From: an uncultured Eubacteriales bacterium
Lineage (GTDB): Bacteria; Bacillota; Clostridia; Lachnospirales; Lachnospiraceae
Direction: 5' to 3'
DNA length: 52,961 bases
NCBI GenBank assembly: GCA_949283695.1
Contig: CASDTX010000022.1
Location: 1 to 52,961 of the forward strand
Of the stretch, positions 1 through 7,592 are shown in pieces; position 1 is the first letter of the stretch; the number at the start of each line of letters is the position of its first letter. The notes under the pieces were generated by a model. It was not told where the DNA came from and ran no database searches. It was given only the letters and a program-made list of their open reading frames with translations. Position numbers and translations under genes: made by a program.

Positions 1-169
1 CGCAAAGCCGCACTGACGTGCTAATTGCGGCTGCGCCGCTCCTTTGCTCATGAACTGGCGCTCAGCACATCTGCCTGTCAGCCGCCGGATTCTTATGCAA
101 GCATAAATCCGTCTTCTGACGCAGATGGCTGAACTGATACCGTGAATTGGGAAGAGTTGCAAAAAACTC
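1..169. other. Leading stretch without a recognised gene
   Basis: I see no convincing coding region here. Two modest inverted repeats are visible: AGCCGCA (6-12) with TGCGGCT (26-32), and a larger fold between about 79 and 135 built on CAGCC...GGCTG enclosing TTATGC-AA-GCATAA. The stretch may be the tail of an upstream transcription unit that lies outside the window. Confidence 0.3.
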
Positions 170-199
170 TTGACAATTGTACGGTAACTGGTGTATAGT
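170..199 (+). promoter_or_regulatory. Promoter of tRNA-Thr
   Basis: A perfect -35 TTGACA (170-175) is followed after 18 bases by TATAGT (194-199), about 30 bases before the tRNA. This is a strong vegetative sigma-A-type promoter of the kind expected for a stable RNA gene. Confidence 0.75.
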
Positions 200-229
200 A
201 TTGCTTGCGCATGAAACAGAATGCAGCAA

Positions 230-302
230 GCTGTCTTGGCGCAGTCGGTAGCGCGTCGCCTTGGTAAGGCGGAGGTCGGGGGTTCAAGTCCCCTAGACAG
301 CT
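230..302 (+). tRNA. tRNA-Thr (anticodon GGU)
   Basis: The 73 bases fold as a complete cloverleaf: acceptor GCTGTCT with AGACAGC, D arm GCGC...GCGC, anticodon stem TCGCC/GGCGG with loop TTGGTAA (anticodon GGT), and T arm GGGGG-TTCAAGT-CCCCT. The discriminator is T302 and CCA is not encoded. It stands alone between its own promoter and terminator. It reads the threonine codons ACC and ACU. Confidence 0.95.
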
Positions 303-308
303 TTTGAA

Positions 309-335
309 AAGCCCTTGAGAACAGGGGCTTTTTTT
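309..335 (+). terminator. Intrinsic terminator of tRNA-Thr
   Basis: The stem AAGCCCTTG pairs with CAGGGGCTT around an AGAA loop (9 bp, one G-T pair) and runs into seven T residues. It sits directly behind the tRNA. Confidence 0.9.
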
Positions 336-452
336 CGTATGTGACGCGAAAAAGCAATGATTCCTGTCATTTTGTTTTCAGACCTCTCCGGTATGTTATA
401 CTGAACAGACATACAGTGTGGTGGTTTCTGGACAGGCAGGAGGGAAAAGTTG

Positions 453-806
453 ATGAAAATAGGGAAAGAGGAACTGTATGATTTGAAGGAGGATCTGGAG
501 AGACTGACGGAATTTATCCGCGGTATGGAAATGGGCGAAATGCCGTATTTTTACCGGTATTTTGATACAATGAAGACGAACATTGATATTTTCTTCTATA
601 CCGGTTGTGAAGATATTGCGGATTTCTTCCCTGTTCTGGAACGTGACTGGAAGGCGTCCCATACGATGTTCATCGGGGTGCAGGACTATGATCTGCGAAG
701 AGATCACCCGGACCTGGATCCTGTCATATGCCTGCAGTTTGCACGGCTTCTGGCAGACGTGGGGAAATATTTCGAGAGAGGCAGGGCAGAGTTTGTGAAT
801 TTCTAG
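453..806 (+). CDS. Small hypothetical protein (117 aa)
   Basis: I do not recognise this family. The product is soluble and rich in acidic and aromatic residues. It has a helical, charged N-terminus (MKIGKEELYDLKEDLERL) and no signal peptide, membrane segment or metal motif. The start is set at ATG 453 because AGGAGGG (438-444) lies 8 bases before it; the TTG three bases upstream is too close to that site. It is a single gene between the tRNA unit and a strong hairpin that separates it from the convergent symporter gene. The coding reading is supported by the ribosome site and length, but no function can be assigned. Confidence 0.65.
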   Translation: MKIGKEELYDLKEDLERLTEFIRGMEMGEMPYFYRYFDTMKTNIDIFFYTGCEDIADFFPVLERDWKASHTMFIGVQDYDLRRDHPDLDPVICLQFARLLADVGKYFERGRAEFVNF

Positions 807-825
807 TTCTGAATTCTCCGGCAGT

Positions 826-867
826 ACGAAAGCCTGCGCGGACCGTTAAGATCCGGCAGGCTTTCGT
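826..867. terminator. Strong hairpin between convergent genes
   Basis: ACGAAAGCCTGC (826-837) pairs perfectly with GCAGGCTTTCGT (856-867), a 12-bp stem between the ends of two convergent genes. Neither side has a clear T tract. It may end transcription weakly from both sides or protect 3' ends. Confidence 0.5.
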
Positions 868-885
868 GCGATAAGCTTTGGATGA

Positions 886-2355
886 CTAAAGGTTCCTGCG
901 GTTCTTGGTTTTCCGGGTCACCAGGAAGACCATGAGCAGGAAGGCCAGACCGATCACCATCCACACAGCAAATATAGCTGTACTTTGAGTGCTGAATTTA
1001 TCATAATATCCCTTCAGGTAGATGATGACCACGATCCACGGCAGTACGTAGGTCATATATCCGCGGATAAACTGCGGGAATTTCAGGCCGTTCCCTGCGT
1101 TGGCTTCGCGGATGAAATTGCCCCACCCCCATCCATTCTTGTGGGTGCAGAACAGCAGATAGATCACAGAGCCCAGAGGCAGGATGTTATTGGATACCAG
1201 AAAATCTTCCAGATCCATGATGGTTGAGCCGCTTCCGAGAGGCGTCAGCCCGGAGAGAACATTGAATCCGAGGATGCAGGGGATACTGAGCACAATGATC
1301 AGGATGATGTTGATCCCCACAGAACGTTTCCGGCTGAGCCCGAACAGATCCATGCCGAAGGAGACGATGTTCTCGAATACACCGACAATGGTAGAAAGAG
1401 CGGCGAAGAACAGGAACAGGAAGAACAGTGCGCCCCAGAACCGGCCGCCGGGCATCTTGGTGAAGATGTTCGGAAGGGTGATAAACACCAGGCCGGGGCC
1501 TGCGCCCGGTTCCACATCGAAAGCGAAGCAGGCCGGGAATACAATCAGTCCGGCTGTCAGCGCCACGAAGGTATCAAGCAGTACGATGCTTAAGGATTCT
1601 CCGGTAAGGGAGCGGGATTTGTCCAGGTAGCTTCCGAAGATCGCCATTCCGCCCATCCCGATACTGAGAGTGAAGAAGGACTGGCTCATGGCCCCGAAGA
1701 CGACATTGCCCAGTCCGGCTTCCCGGATCCGGTCAAAATCGGGAACCAGATAGAACTTCAGGCCCTCCGCGGAACCTGTGAGGGTGACGGAGCGGACCGC
1801 AAGCACAACCATAATCGCCAGCAGACAGAGCATGGTACCTTTCATGATTTTCTCCACACCTTTCTGCAGGCCGATGCTGCAGATCCAGAAGGCCAGAAGG
1901 ATAACCGCCACGGTCCAGAAAGCCAGAGTGCCAGGGGAAAGAAGCATGGAGTTATATTTTTCTGCAACGGCCTCCGTAGAAACTCCGGTGAATTCTCCCT
2001 TTGCCATGCGGAAACAGTAATAAAGCATCCACCCGCCGACCATGGAGTAAAACATAACCAGAAGGTAATTGCCGGCGATGGCAAACCATCTGGTATAGTG
2101 CCAGCGGCTGCCTTCCGGTTCCAGGACATTATAAGAGGTAGCGATACTCTTCTGGCTGGCCCGTCCCACACTGAATTCACAGATAATGATGGGCATTCCC
2201 AGGATGACCAGAAACAGAAGATAGATCAGGATAAAAGCCGCGCCCCCATACTGACCGGCCATGTACGGGAACTTCCACACATTGCCGAGACCGATGGCGC
2301 ATCCCGCGGACACAAGAATGAATCCCAGACGGGATCCGAATTTCTCTCGTTTCAT
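886..2355 (-). CDS. Sodium-dependent transporter, NSS/SNF family
   Basis: A 489-aa multi-spanning membrane protein of the neurotransmitter:sodium symporter family, the LeuT fold. These carriers import amino acids or related amines with Na+. The diagnostic first transmembrane helix reads AIGLGNVWKFPY, with the unwound Gly-Asn-Val-Trp region that binds sodium and substrate, followed by GMPIIICEFSVGR. About eleven to twelve hydrophobic helices follow, and the tail is basic. The start is ATG 2355, preceded by AAAGGAA; the longer upstream reading has no ribosome site and runs into the glnS promoter region. It is transcribed away from glnS with 235 bases between the two starts. The substrate cannot be told from sequence. 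Confidence 0.9.
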   Translation of the reverse strand: MKREKFGSRLGFILVSAGCAIGLGNVWKFPYMAGQYGGAAFILIYLLFLVILGMPIIICEFSVGRASQKSIATSYNVLEPEGSRWHYTRWFAIAGNYLLVMFYSMVGGWMLYYCFRMAKGEFTGVSTEAVAEKYNSMLLSPGTLAFWTVAVILLAFWICSIGLQKGVEKIMKGTMLCLLAIMVVLAVRSVTLTGSAEGLKFYLVPDFDRIREAGLGNVVFGAMSQSFFTLSIGMGGMAIFGSYLDKSRSLTGESLSIVLLDTFVALTAGLIVFPACFAFDVEPGAGPGLVFITLPNIFTKMPGGRFWGALFFLFLFFAALSTIVGVFENIVSFGMDLFGLSRKRSVGINIILIIVLSIPCILGFNVLSGLTPLGSGSTIMDLEDFLVSNNILPLGSVIYLLFCTHKNGWGWGNFIREANAGNGLKFPQFIRGYMTYVLPWIVVIIYLKGYYDKFSTQSTAIFAVWMVIGLAFLLMVFLVTRKTKNRRNL

Positions 2356-2523
2356 AATAACGATTCCTTTCTGCAACTTATTTCTTGGATAAACGATCTG
2401 CGGCAGAACACTTCGTGATTTACTGCTGTAAAGCGCTGCCGCGGCATTAGCAAGTATATCACAATGAACCGGGAAAAGAAAGCTGAACTGATATAATTTT
2501 ACAACAGGGCGAAAACACGACTC

Positions 2524-2552
2524 TTGTGGTCGACTGCTTTTTATGGTAAGAT
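2524..2552 (+). promoter_or_regulatory. Promoter of glnS (extended -10)
   Basis: TTGTGG (2524-2529) and TAAGAT (2547-2552) are 17 bases apart, and TGG just before the -10 supplies the extended TGn element. The transcript leader would be only about 30 bases, so there is no room for a T-box leader. Confidence 0.6.
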
Positions 2553-2590
2553 ATTCTTCATGAAGTTTTGCGTTATTAGAGGAGGAGACA

Positions 2591-4258
2591 ATGGAAAACG
2601 AAGCTGTTTCAAAGAACTTTATCGAGCAGGAGATTGACAAGGACCTGGCTGAGGGCGTCTATGATCATGTCTGCACCCGATTTCCGCCTGAACCGAACGG
2701 ATATCTCCACATCGGACATGCAAAGTCTATTCTTTTAAATTATGGGCTGGCGCAGGAGTACGGCGGGACGTTCCATATGCGATTTGATGATACAAACCCG
2801 ACCAAAGAGAAGATGGAATTCGTAGATTCTATCAAGGAAGATATTCAGTGGCTGGGGGCAGACTGGGGAGAGCACCTGTATTTTGCCTCCGACTATTTTG
2901 ATCAGATGTATGAGTGTGCGGTGAAGCTGATCAAGAAGGGCAAGGCCTTCGTGTGCGACCTGACACCGGAGCAGATGAGGGAATACCGGGGAACTCTGAA
3001 AGAACCGGGCAAGGACAGCCCTTACCGGAATCGTTCTGTTGAGGAGAACCTGAGACTCTTCGAAGAGATGCGGGAAGGGAAATACAAAGACGGGGAGAAA
3101 GTGCTCCGCGCGAAGATTGATATGGCATCGCCGAATATCAATATGCGGGATCCGATTATCTACCGGGTAGCGCATATGTCCCATCACAATACAGGGGACA
3201 AGTGGTGTATCTATCCCATGTATGATTTTGCCCACCCGATTGAAGATGCCATTGAGGGCATTACGCATTCCATCTGTACTTTAGAGTTTGAGGACCACAG
3301 GCCGCTCTATGACTGGGTAGTTCGGGAGTGTGAGTTTGAGAATCCGCCGCGCCAGATCGAGTTTGCGAAGCTGTATCTTACCAATGTGGTCACAGGCAAG
3401 CGCTACATCAAGAAGCTGGTGGAAGACGGTATTGTGGACGGATGGGATGATCCGCGTCTTGTGTCGATCGCTGCGCTTCGGAGACGGGGATTTACGCCCG
3501 AGTCTATCAAGATGTTTATTGAGCTGTGCGGCGTGTCCAAGGCTCAGAGTTCGGTTGATTACGCCATGCTGGAATACTGTATCCGGGAAGATCTGAAGAT
3601 GAAGAAGCCGCGCATGATGGCCGTGCTGGATCCCATCAAGCTGGTGATCGATAACTATCCGGAGGGACAGGTGGAATATCTGGACGTGGCCAACAATCTG
3701 GAGAATGAGGCGCTTGGCAGCAGGAAGGTGCCGTTTGGACGGGAGCTTTATATTGAGAGGGAGGACTTTATGGAAGAGCCTCCGAAGAAATATTTCCGGC
3801 TGTTCCCGGGCAATGAAGTACGTCTGATGCACGCTTATTTTGTGAAATGCGTAAGCTTCGTGAAGGATGAGAACGGCAATGTAACAGAGGTTCACTGTAC
3901 CTACGACCCGGAGACAAAAGCCGGAAGCGGATTCACCGGACGGAAGGTAAAAGGTACTATCCACTGGGTGCCGGCCGCCTTTGCGCAGAAGGCAGAGGTC
4001 CGGCTGTATGAGAACCTGATCGATGAAGAGAAAGGGGTCTACAATAAGGAGGACGGATCCCTGAATCTGAATCCGGACTCGCTGAAAGTGATCCCTGAGG
4101 CTTATGTGGAGCCAAGCTTTGACGGAGCGGGAGCGTATGACAGCTTCCAGTTCGTGAGAAACGGATATTTCTGTATTGACGCTCATGATTCCCGCCCGGA
4201 TCATCTGGTATTTAACCGGATTGTGTCCCTGAAGAGCTCATTTAAGCTGCCAAAATAG
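2591..4258 (+). CDS. glnS: Glutaminyl-tRNA synthetase
   Basis: A class I aminoacyl-tRNA synthetase of 555 aa that charges tRNA-Gln with glutamine in the cytoplasm. The Rossmann domain opens with [15 protein letters not shown] (HIGH motif near residue 40), followed by the GlnRS signatures [17 protein letters not shown] and [12 protein letters not shown]. The second half is the anticodon-binding beta-barrel pair. The KMSKS loop, normally VMSKR in E. coli GlnRS, reads [12 protein letters not shown] here; the lysine is kept but Met and Ser are replaced by Thr and Gly. Most Firmicutes make Gln-tRNA by amidation of Glu-tRNA, so a direct GlnRS points to the clostridial groups that carry one. ATG 2591 follows GGAGGAG. 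Confidence 0.95.
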   Translation: MENEAVSKNFIEQEIDKDLAEGVYDHVCTRFPPEPNGYLHIGHAKSILLNYGLAQEYGGTFHMRFDDTNPTKEKMEFVDSIKEDIQWLGADWGEHLYFASDYFDQMYECAVKLIKKGKAFVCDLTPEQMREYRGTLKEPGKDSPYRNRSVEENLRLFEEMREGKYKDGEKVLRAKIDMASPNINMRDPIIYRVAHMSHHNTGDKWCIYPMYDFAHPIEDAIEGITHSICTLEFEDHRPLYDWVVRECEFENPPRQIEFAKLYLTNVVTGKRYIKKLVEDGIVDGWDDPRLVSIAALRRRGFTPESIKMFIELCGVSKAQSSVDYAMLEYCIREDLKMKKPRMMAVLDPIKLVIDNYPEGQVEYLDVANNLENEALGSRKVPFGRELYIEREDFMEEPPKKYFRLFPGNEVRLMHAYFVKCVSFVKDENGNVTEVHCTYDPETKAGSGFTGRKVKGTIHWVPAAFAQKAEVRLYENLIDEEKGVYNKEDGSLNLNPDSLKVIPEAYVEPSFDGAGAYDSFQFVRNGYFCIDAHDSRPDHLVFNRIVSLKSSFKLPK

Positions 4259-4275
4259 AACGTCAGAAAGAAGAG

Positions 4276-4306
4276 ACTGCTGTGCCGGAAGCGTACAGCA
4301 GTTTTT
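4276..4306 (+). terminator. Intrinsic terminator of glnS
   Basis: ACTGCTGT (4276-4283) pairs with ACAGCAGT (4295-4302) and is followed by five T residues. It lies 18 bases after the stop codon. Confidence 0.85.
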
Positions 4307-4403
4307 CCCTGTGAAGGGTTCTGCAGGAGCCCGGCGAAGAAGGTGTTCTGTGATGCGCTGCTCCTGCATCCTGCCGGATCCTGACGCGGAAGGAGAGCTG
4401 GTT

Positions 4404-5816
4404 ATGAATGAATTGACGATCAGTCTGAAACCGGGGAAACAGATTCCCCTGTATGAACAGATCTATGAATATATCCGGAAAGAAATCCGCAGGGGTGCGA
4501 TCCAGAGCGGGGAGAAGCTTCCCTCCACCCGCGCACTGAGCCGCCACCTGGAAGTGAGCCGGAGCACAGTCGAGCTGGCATATGAGCAGCTGCTGTCAGA
4601 AGGCTACATTGAGGCACAGCCGTACCGGGGATATTTTGCCGCACAGATCGAGGGGCTCTATCAGTTCAGCGGCAGCGGACAGACCCAGGAGAAGAGAGAA
4701 CAGAAAGCGGAGAGAACGTATCGGTATGATTTCACGCCGAACGGGGTGGATCTGAAGAGTTTCCCCTACAATGTCTGGAGAAAGCTGTCCAGAGAATGCC
4801 TGCTGGACGACCGCGCGGAACTGTTCCGGCTGGGAAATCCTCAGGGCGAATCCGGCCTGCGCAGCGCGATCAGCAGTTACCTTCACCAGGCGAGAGGCGT
4901 GAACTGCACACCGGATCAGATCATTGTGGGTGCAGGCAATGACTATCTGCTGATGCTTCTGTGCGCCATACTCGGAAGCAGCCACAGAGTCGCGCTGGAA
5001 AATCCAACCTACAGACAGGCTTACCGCTTATTTGAGAATCTCTCTTATGAAGTGTGTACCGTGGACATGGACGGGAAAGGAATGCGGGCGGATAAGCTGA
5101 TGGAGTCCGGGGCGGACATCGCCTTTGTCATGCCGTCGCACCACTATCCGCTGGGTACGGTGATGCCGATCCGCAGGCGGATGGAGCTTCTTGCCTGGGC
5201 GGAGAAGACAGAAGGACGGTTCATTATCGAGGATGATTATGACAGTGAGTTCCGGTATAAAGGGAAGCCGATCCCGGCGCTTCAGGGATATGACGGCAGC
5301 GGGAAAGTGATCTATATCGGAACATTTTCAAAATCAATTGCCCCGGCAATCCGTATGAGCTATCTGGTTCTGCCGCAGCCCCTGTACAGAAGATACCGGG
5401 AACGATGCGGCTTTATCAGTTCCACGGTATCGAAAGTGGATCAGCTTATTCTTCAGAAGTTTATCGAAGAGGGGTATTATGAGAGACATTTGAATAAAAT
5501 GCGGGCGCTCTATCGGAGCCGGCATGACACCCTGCTGTCGGCGCTTCGGGAGACGGTCCCGGAGCCGGATATTTCAGGGGAAAATGCGGGCGTTCATCTT
5601 CTGCTTCATTTCCGGGACGGAAGAAGTGAGGAGGAGCTGATCCGGAAAGCTCTGGAAAAGGGCGTGAAAGTGTACGGGCTTTCTGAGTATTATGTAGACG
5701 GGAAAGAGCAGGCAGATACAGATGAGACCGTGATCCTGCTTGGCTATGCGAATATGAATGAAGAGAAGATCAAAGAAGCAGTCAAACTGCTGGGGGAAGC
5801 CTGGGCAAACTGTTAG
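4404..5816 (+). CDS. MocR-type regulator (GntR HTH plus aminotransferase fold)
   Basis: A 470-aa PLP-dependent regulator. Residues 1-75 form a GntR winged helix (IPLYEQIYEYIRKEI, then KLPSTRALSRHLEVSRST). After a linker comes a full fold-type I aminotransferase domain with IIEDDYDSEFRY and the Schiff-base lysine K310 in GTFSKS. Such proteins use PLP as a sensor or cofactor and usually control a neighbouring gene. ATG 4404 follows AAGGAGAG by 6 bases; an upstream GTG-type extension through the terminator region is unlikely. The AEC transporter starts 17 bases downstream, so the two are probably one operon. The ligand is unknown; PdxR-like control of PLP synthesis is less likely, as no pdx genes are nearby. 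Confidence 0.9.
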   Translation: MNELTISLKPGKQIPLYEQIYEYIRKEIRRGAIQSGEKLPSTRALSRHLEVSRSTVELAYEQLLSEGYIEAQPYRGYFAAQIEGLYQFSGSGQTQEKREQKAERTYRYDFTPNGVDLKSFPYNVWRKLSRECLLDDRAELFRLGNPQGESGLRSAISSYLHQARGVNCTPDQIIVGAGNDYLLMLLCAILGSSHRVALENPTYRQAYRLFENLSYEVCTVDMDGKGMRADKLMESGADIAFVMPSHHYPLGTVMPIRRRMELLAWAEKTEGRFIIEDDYDSEFRYKGKPIPALQGYDGSGKVIYIGTFSKSIAPAIRMSYLVLPQPLYRRYRERCGFISSTVSKVDQLILQKFIEEGYYERHLNKMRALYRSRHDTLLSALRETVPEPDISGENAGVHLLLHFRDGRSEEELIRKALEKGVKVYGLSEYYVDGKEQADTDETVILLGYANMNEEKIKEAVKLLGEAWANC

Positions 5817-5833
5817 AAAGGGGATTGAGAAGG

Positions 5834-6742
5834 ATGAATAATGTACTGACACAGACGATCGTATATCTTCTGCTTCTGTTTCTTGGATTCGGCTTTAAAA
5901 AGGCGGGGATCTTCAAAGTAAAGGATTCCGACTTTCTGAAATCCGTGATTTTATATATCACGATGCCGGCAGCGGCAGTCAACGGGCTGAAAGATCTGGA
6001 ACTTCAGACATCGTTCCTCTGGTGTTTCCTGACAGGATTTGTCACCTGTGTGGTTCTGATGGCAGTGGGGATGGCTGCGTCCCGGAAGGCAGATGCATCA
6101 GGGAAGCTGCTCTATCTGTTCAGCTTTAACAGTTTCAACGTAGGAAACTTCGCGATTCCATTTCTCACGGGATTGATTTCGGCGAACGGATTTGCTGCGC
6201 TGTGTCTGTTTGATATTGCTGTGGCGATCTTCCTGTATGGCGTAGATTACAGCATCGCGGAGAGCAGGAAGGGAGAAGGCGGCGGATTCTCGCTGAAACT
6301 GCTCCTTAAGAAACTGTTCTGTTCGCCGATCACCGATGCCTATCTGATTATGATTGTGCTTGCGGCGCTGAGTATCCGTCTGCCTGCACCGATTCTGAGA
6401 CTGGCCGAGGTCGCGGGGAACGCCAATGCGTTTCTGGCGATGCTGAGCATCGGGATTCTGTTCGAGTGGAACCTGGATAAGAAGAATTTAAAAATGATTG
6501 TGAAGTTTTTCTCGCTGCGGTACCTGACGGTGCTGATCATCGCCGCAGGAGTGATTCTGTTTATCCCGTTCCCGCAGGATATCCGCCAGGCGGTCTGTGT
6601 GCTCTTAATGGCGCCGGTGGCAAGCGTGGCGCCGCTTCTGACAGTGAACGCAGGCGGAGACGGGGCCAAAGCGGCTCAGATCAATTCCATCAGTATTCTG
6701 ATTGGGATTGCCATGATGATGGTGATCTACGCGATCGTATAG
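5834..6742 (+). CDS. AEC-family transporter
   Basis: A 302-aa membrane protein of the auxin efflux carrier (AEC/BART) family, with about ten hydrophobic helices in two repeats. Conserved features are the FKKAGIFKVKDSDFLKSVILY segment after helix 1, FNSFNVGNFAIPF in the middle and MAPVASVAPLLTVNAGGD near the end. Bacterial members carry carboxylates or amino-acid-like compounds. The start is ATG 5834, 10 bases after AAAGGGG; the TTG at 5825 is too close. It sits 17 bases behind the MocR gene and is the likely regulated partner. A shared bidirectional terminator ends the unit. Confidence 0.85.
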   Translation: MNNVLTQTIVYLLLLFLGFGFKKAGIFKVKDSDFLKSVILYITMPAAAVNGLKDLELQTSFLWCFLTGFVTCVVLMAVGMAASRKADASGKLLYLFSFNSFNVGNFAIPFLTGLISANGFAALCLFDIAVAIFLYGVDYSIAESRKGEGGGFSLKLLLKKLFCSPITDAYLIMIVLAALSIRLPAPILRLAEVAGNANAFLAMLSIGILFEWNLDKKNLKMIVKFFSLRYLTVLIIAAGVILFIPFPQDIRQAVCVLLMAPVASVAPLLTVNAGGDGAKAAQINSISILIGIAMMMVIYAIV

Positions 6743-6840
6743 AGAACGTGACAGTGGGAGCGCGGGTGCACAGATGGCTGTACGCCTCTGATATACACTG
6801 CACATGCTGCTCCTGTATCGAGAGCAGGACAGAAAAAAAG

Positions 6841-6885
6841 AACTGCCGCGGCGGATCCAGAAAGATCTCCGGGCAGTTTCTTTTT
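6841..6885. terminator. Bidirectional intrinsic terminator
   Basis: AACTGCC (6841-6847) pairs with GGCAGTT (6872-6878). A TTCTTTTT tract follows on the plus strand and CTTTTTTT on the minus strand, so it can end both the AEC transporter unit and the convergent small gene. Confidence 0.8.
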
Positions 6886-7210
6886 AGTCATGTTCGCGAT
6901 CTGTTTCACTTTGCGTATCTTCTGAGGGGGCTTGCGCTGACTCCGGTTCCTCAGCGGTCTCCGGCTTTGCGTCTGTCTCCGGCTCCTGATCAGATGCCTG
7001 AGCTGCCTCTTCCTTCTCTTTCGTGAGAGAAACGTATTCTCTTCCTGCAGGCTTAAGATCCGCGTCCAGGTCGAAATCCTCATCCTCAGTAAAGTCTGTT
7101 TCGTTTTCCGCTGCGTTGTCAGTCTTTTTCTTGAAGAAATACGCAGCGGCAAGCCCGGCCGCTGTTCCGATGACAGCGAAGATACTGAACCATTTGACCA
7201 GTTTTTTCAA
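6884..7210 (-). CDS. Small single-pass membrane protein with acidic tail
   Basis: A 108-aa protein of unknown function. It begins KKLVKWFSIFAVIGTAAGL, one hydrophobic helix (about residues 8-28) after a basic stretch. A very acidic, Glu/Asp/Pro/Ala/Ser-rich and probably disordered tail follows. The start is taken as TTG 7210 because AAGGAG lies 9 bases before it; the in-frame ATG at 7249 has no ribosome site. The architecture resembles YtxH-like or other small anchored proteins, but I see no family motif. Its plus-strand neighbour is purA, 382 bases away on the other side of a structured region. Confidence 0.6.
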   Translation of the reverse strand: MKKLVKWFSIFAVIGTAAGLAAAYFFKKKTDNAAENETDFTEDEDFDLDADLKPAGREYVSLTKEKEEAAQASDQEPETDAKPETAEEPESAQAPSEDTQSETDREHD

Positions 7211-7312
7211 TGCTAAGTTCTCCTTTCCCTGAGAAGATGTACTCTGCATACAGCAGAGAGGACATCCAGAATATGTTCTTTATTTTAATACTTTTTTCCT
7301 GCAATTACAATA

Positions 7313-7350
7313 CCCTCTCTTTACAAGAGCACACACGGTCGATAAAGAGA
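7313..7350. repeat. 35-bp palindromic element, copy 1 (core in forward orientation)
   Basis: CCCTCTCTTTA (7313-7323) and the shortened partner TAAAGAGA (7343-7350) flank the core CAAGAGCACACACGGTCGA (7324-7342). A second copy lies at 34515-34555 with this core inverted (18 of 19 bases match as reverse complement) while the TACCC left flank stays in the same orientation. The right arm here merges into the long purA-upstream hairpin. Confidence 0.75.
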
Positions 7351-7442
7351 TAAATTTTGCGTCCTGCTGCATTACTTTCAATCAGCGTACCACCCGGTAC
7401 GCTTCATTCAAGTGCCTTGCAGGGCACAAAATTTATCTCTTT
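7344..7442. repeat. Long imperfect hairpin upstream of purA
   Basis: AAAGAGATAAATTTTG (7344-7359) pairs perfectly with CAAAATTTATCTCTTT (7427-7442). After a one-base mismatch the stem continues as GTCCTGC with GCAGGGC. The centre holds a perfect hairpin, GCGTACC-ACCC-GGTACGC, with partly paired sides between. The roughly 100 bases can thus fold as one long rod. It ends about 54 bases before the purA promoter, so it is not part of the purA leader. A MITE-like or small-RNA-like element is possible. Confidence 0.65.
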
Positions 7443-7495
7443 TCGACTCTGCGACCTCGCTTTCAAAGTCCTTTCGAAGTCTTGTGAAATAACAT

Positions 7496-7524
7496 TTTAC
7501 AGATAGGGAAAAGTATAGTATAAT
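7496..7524 (+). promoter_or_regulatory. Promoter of purA
   Basis: TTTACA (7496-7501) and a perfect TATAAT (7519-7524) are separated by 17 bases. The start codon is about 68 bases further on. Confidence 0.75.
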
Positions 7525-7592
7525 TCTAACGGCGGCCAATAATAAGTACCGCTCATGAATATTTACAAGCACGATACACAGGAGGAATGAAA

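Noticed and set aside
2356-2590. A T-box or other leader riboswitch before glnS
   Set aside because: The promoter at 2524-2552 leaves a leader of about 30 bases, and no T-box sequence or terminator/antiterminator pair is present.
2356-2640. An extended symporter reading frame reaching into glnS
   Set aside because: The family-typical N-terminus and ribosome site belong to ATG 2355; the upstream part overlaps the glnS promoter and start.
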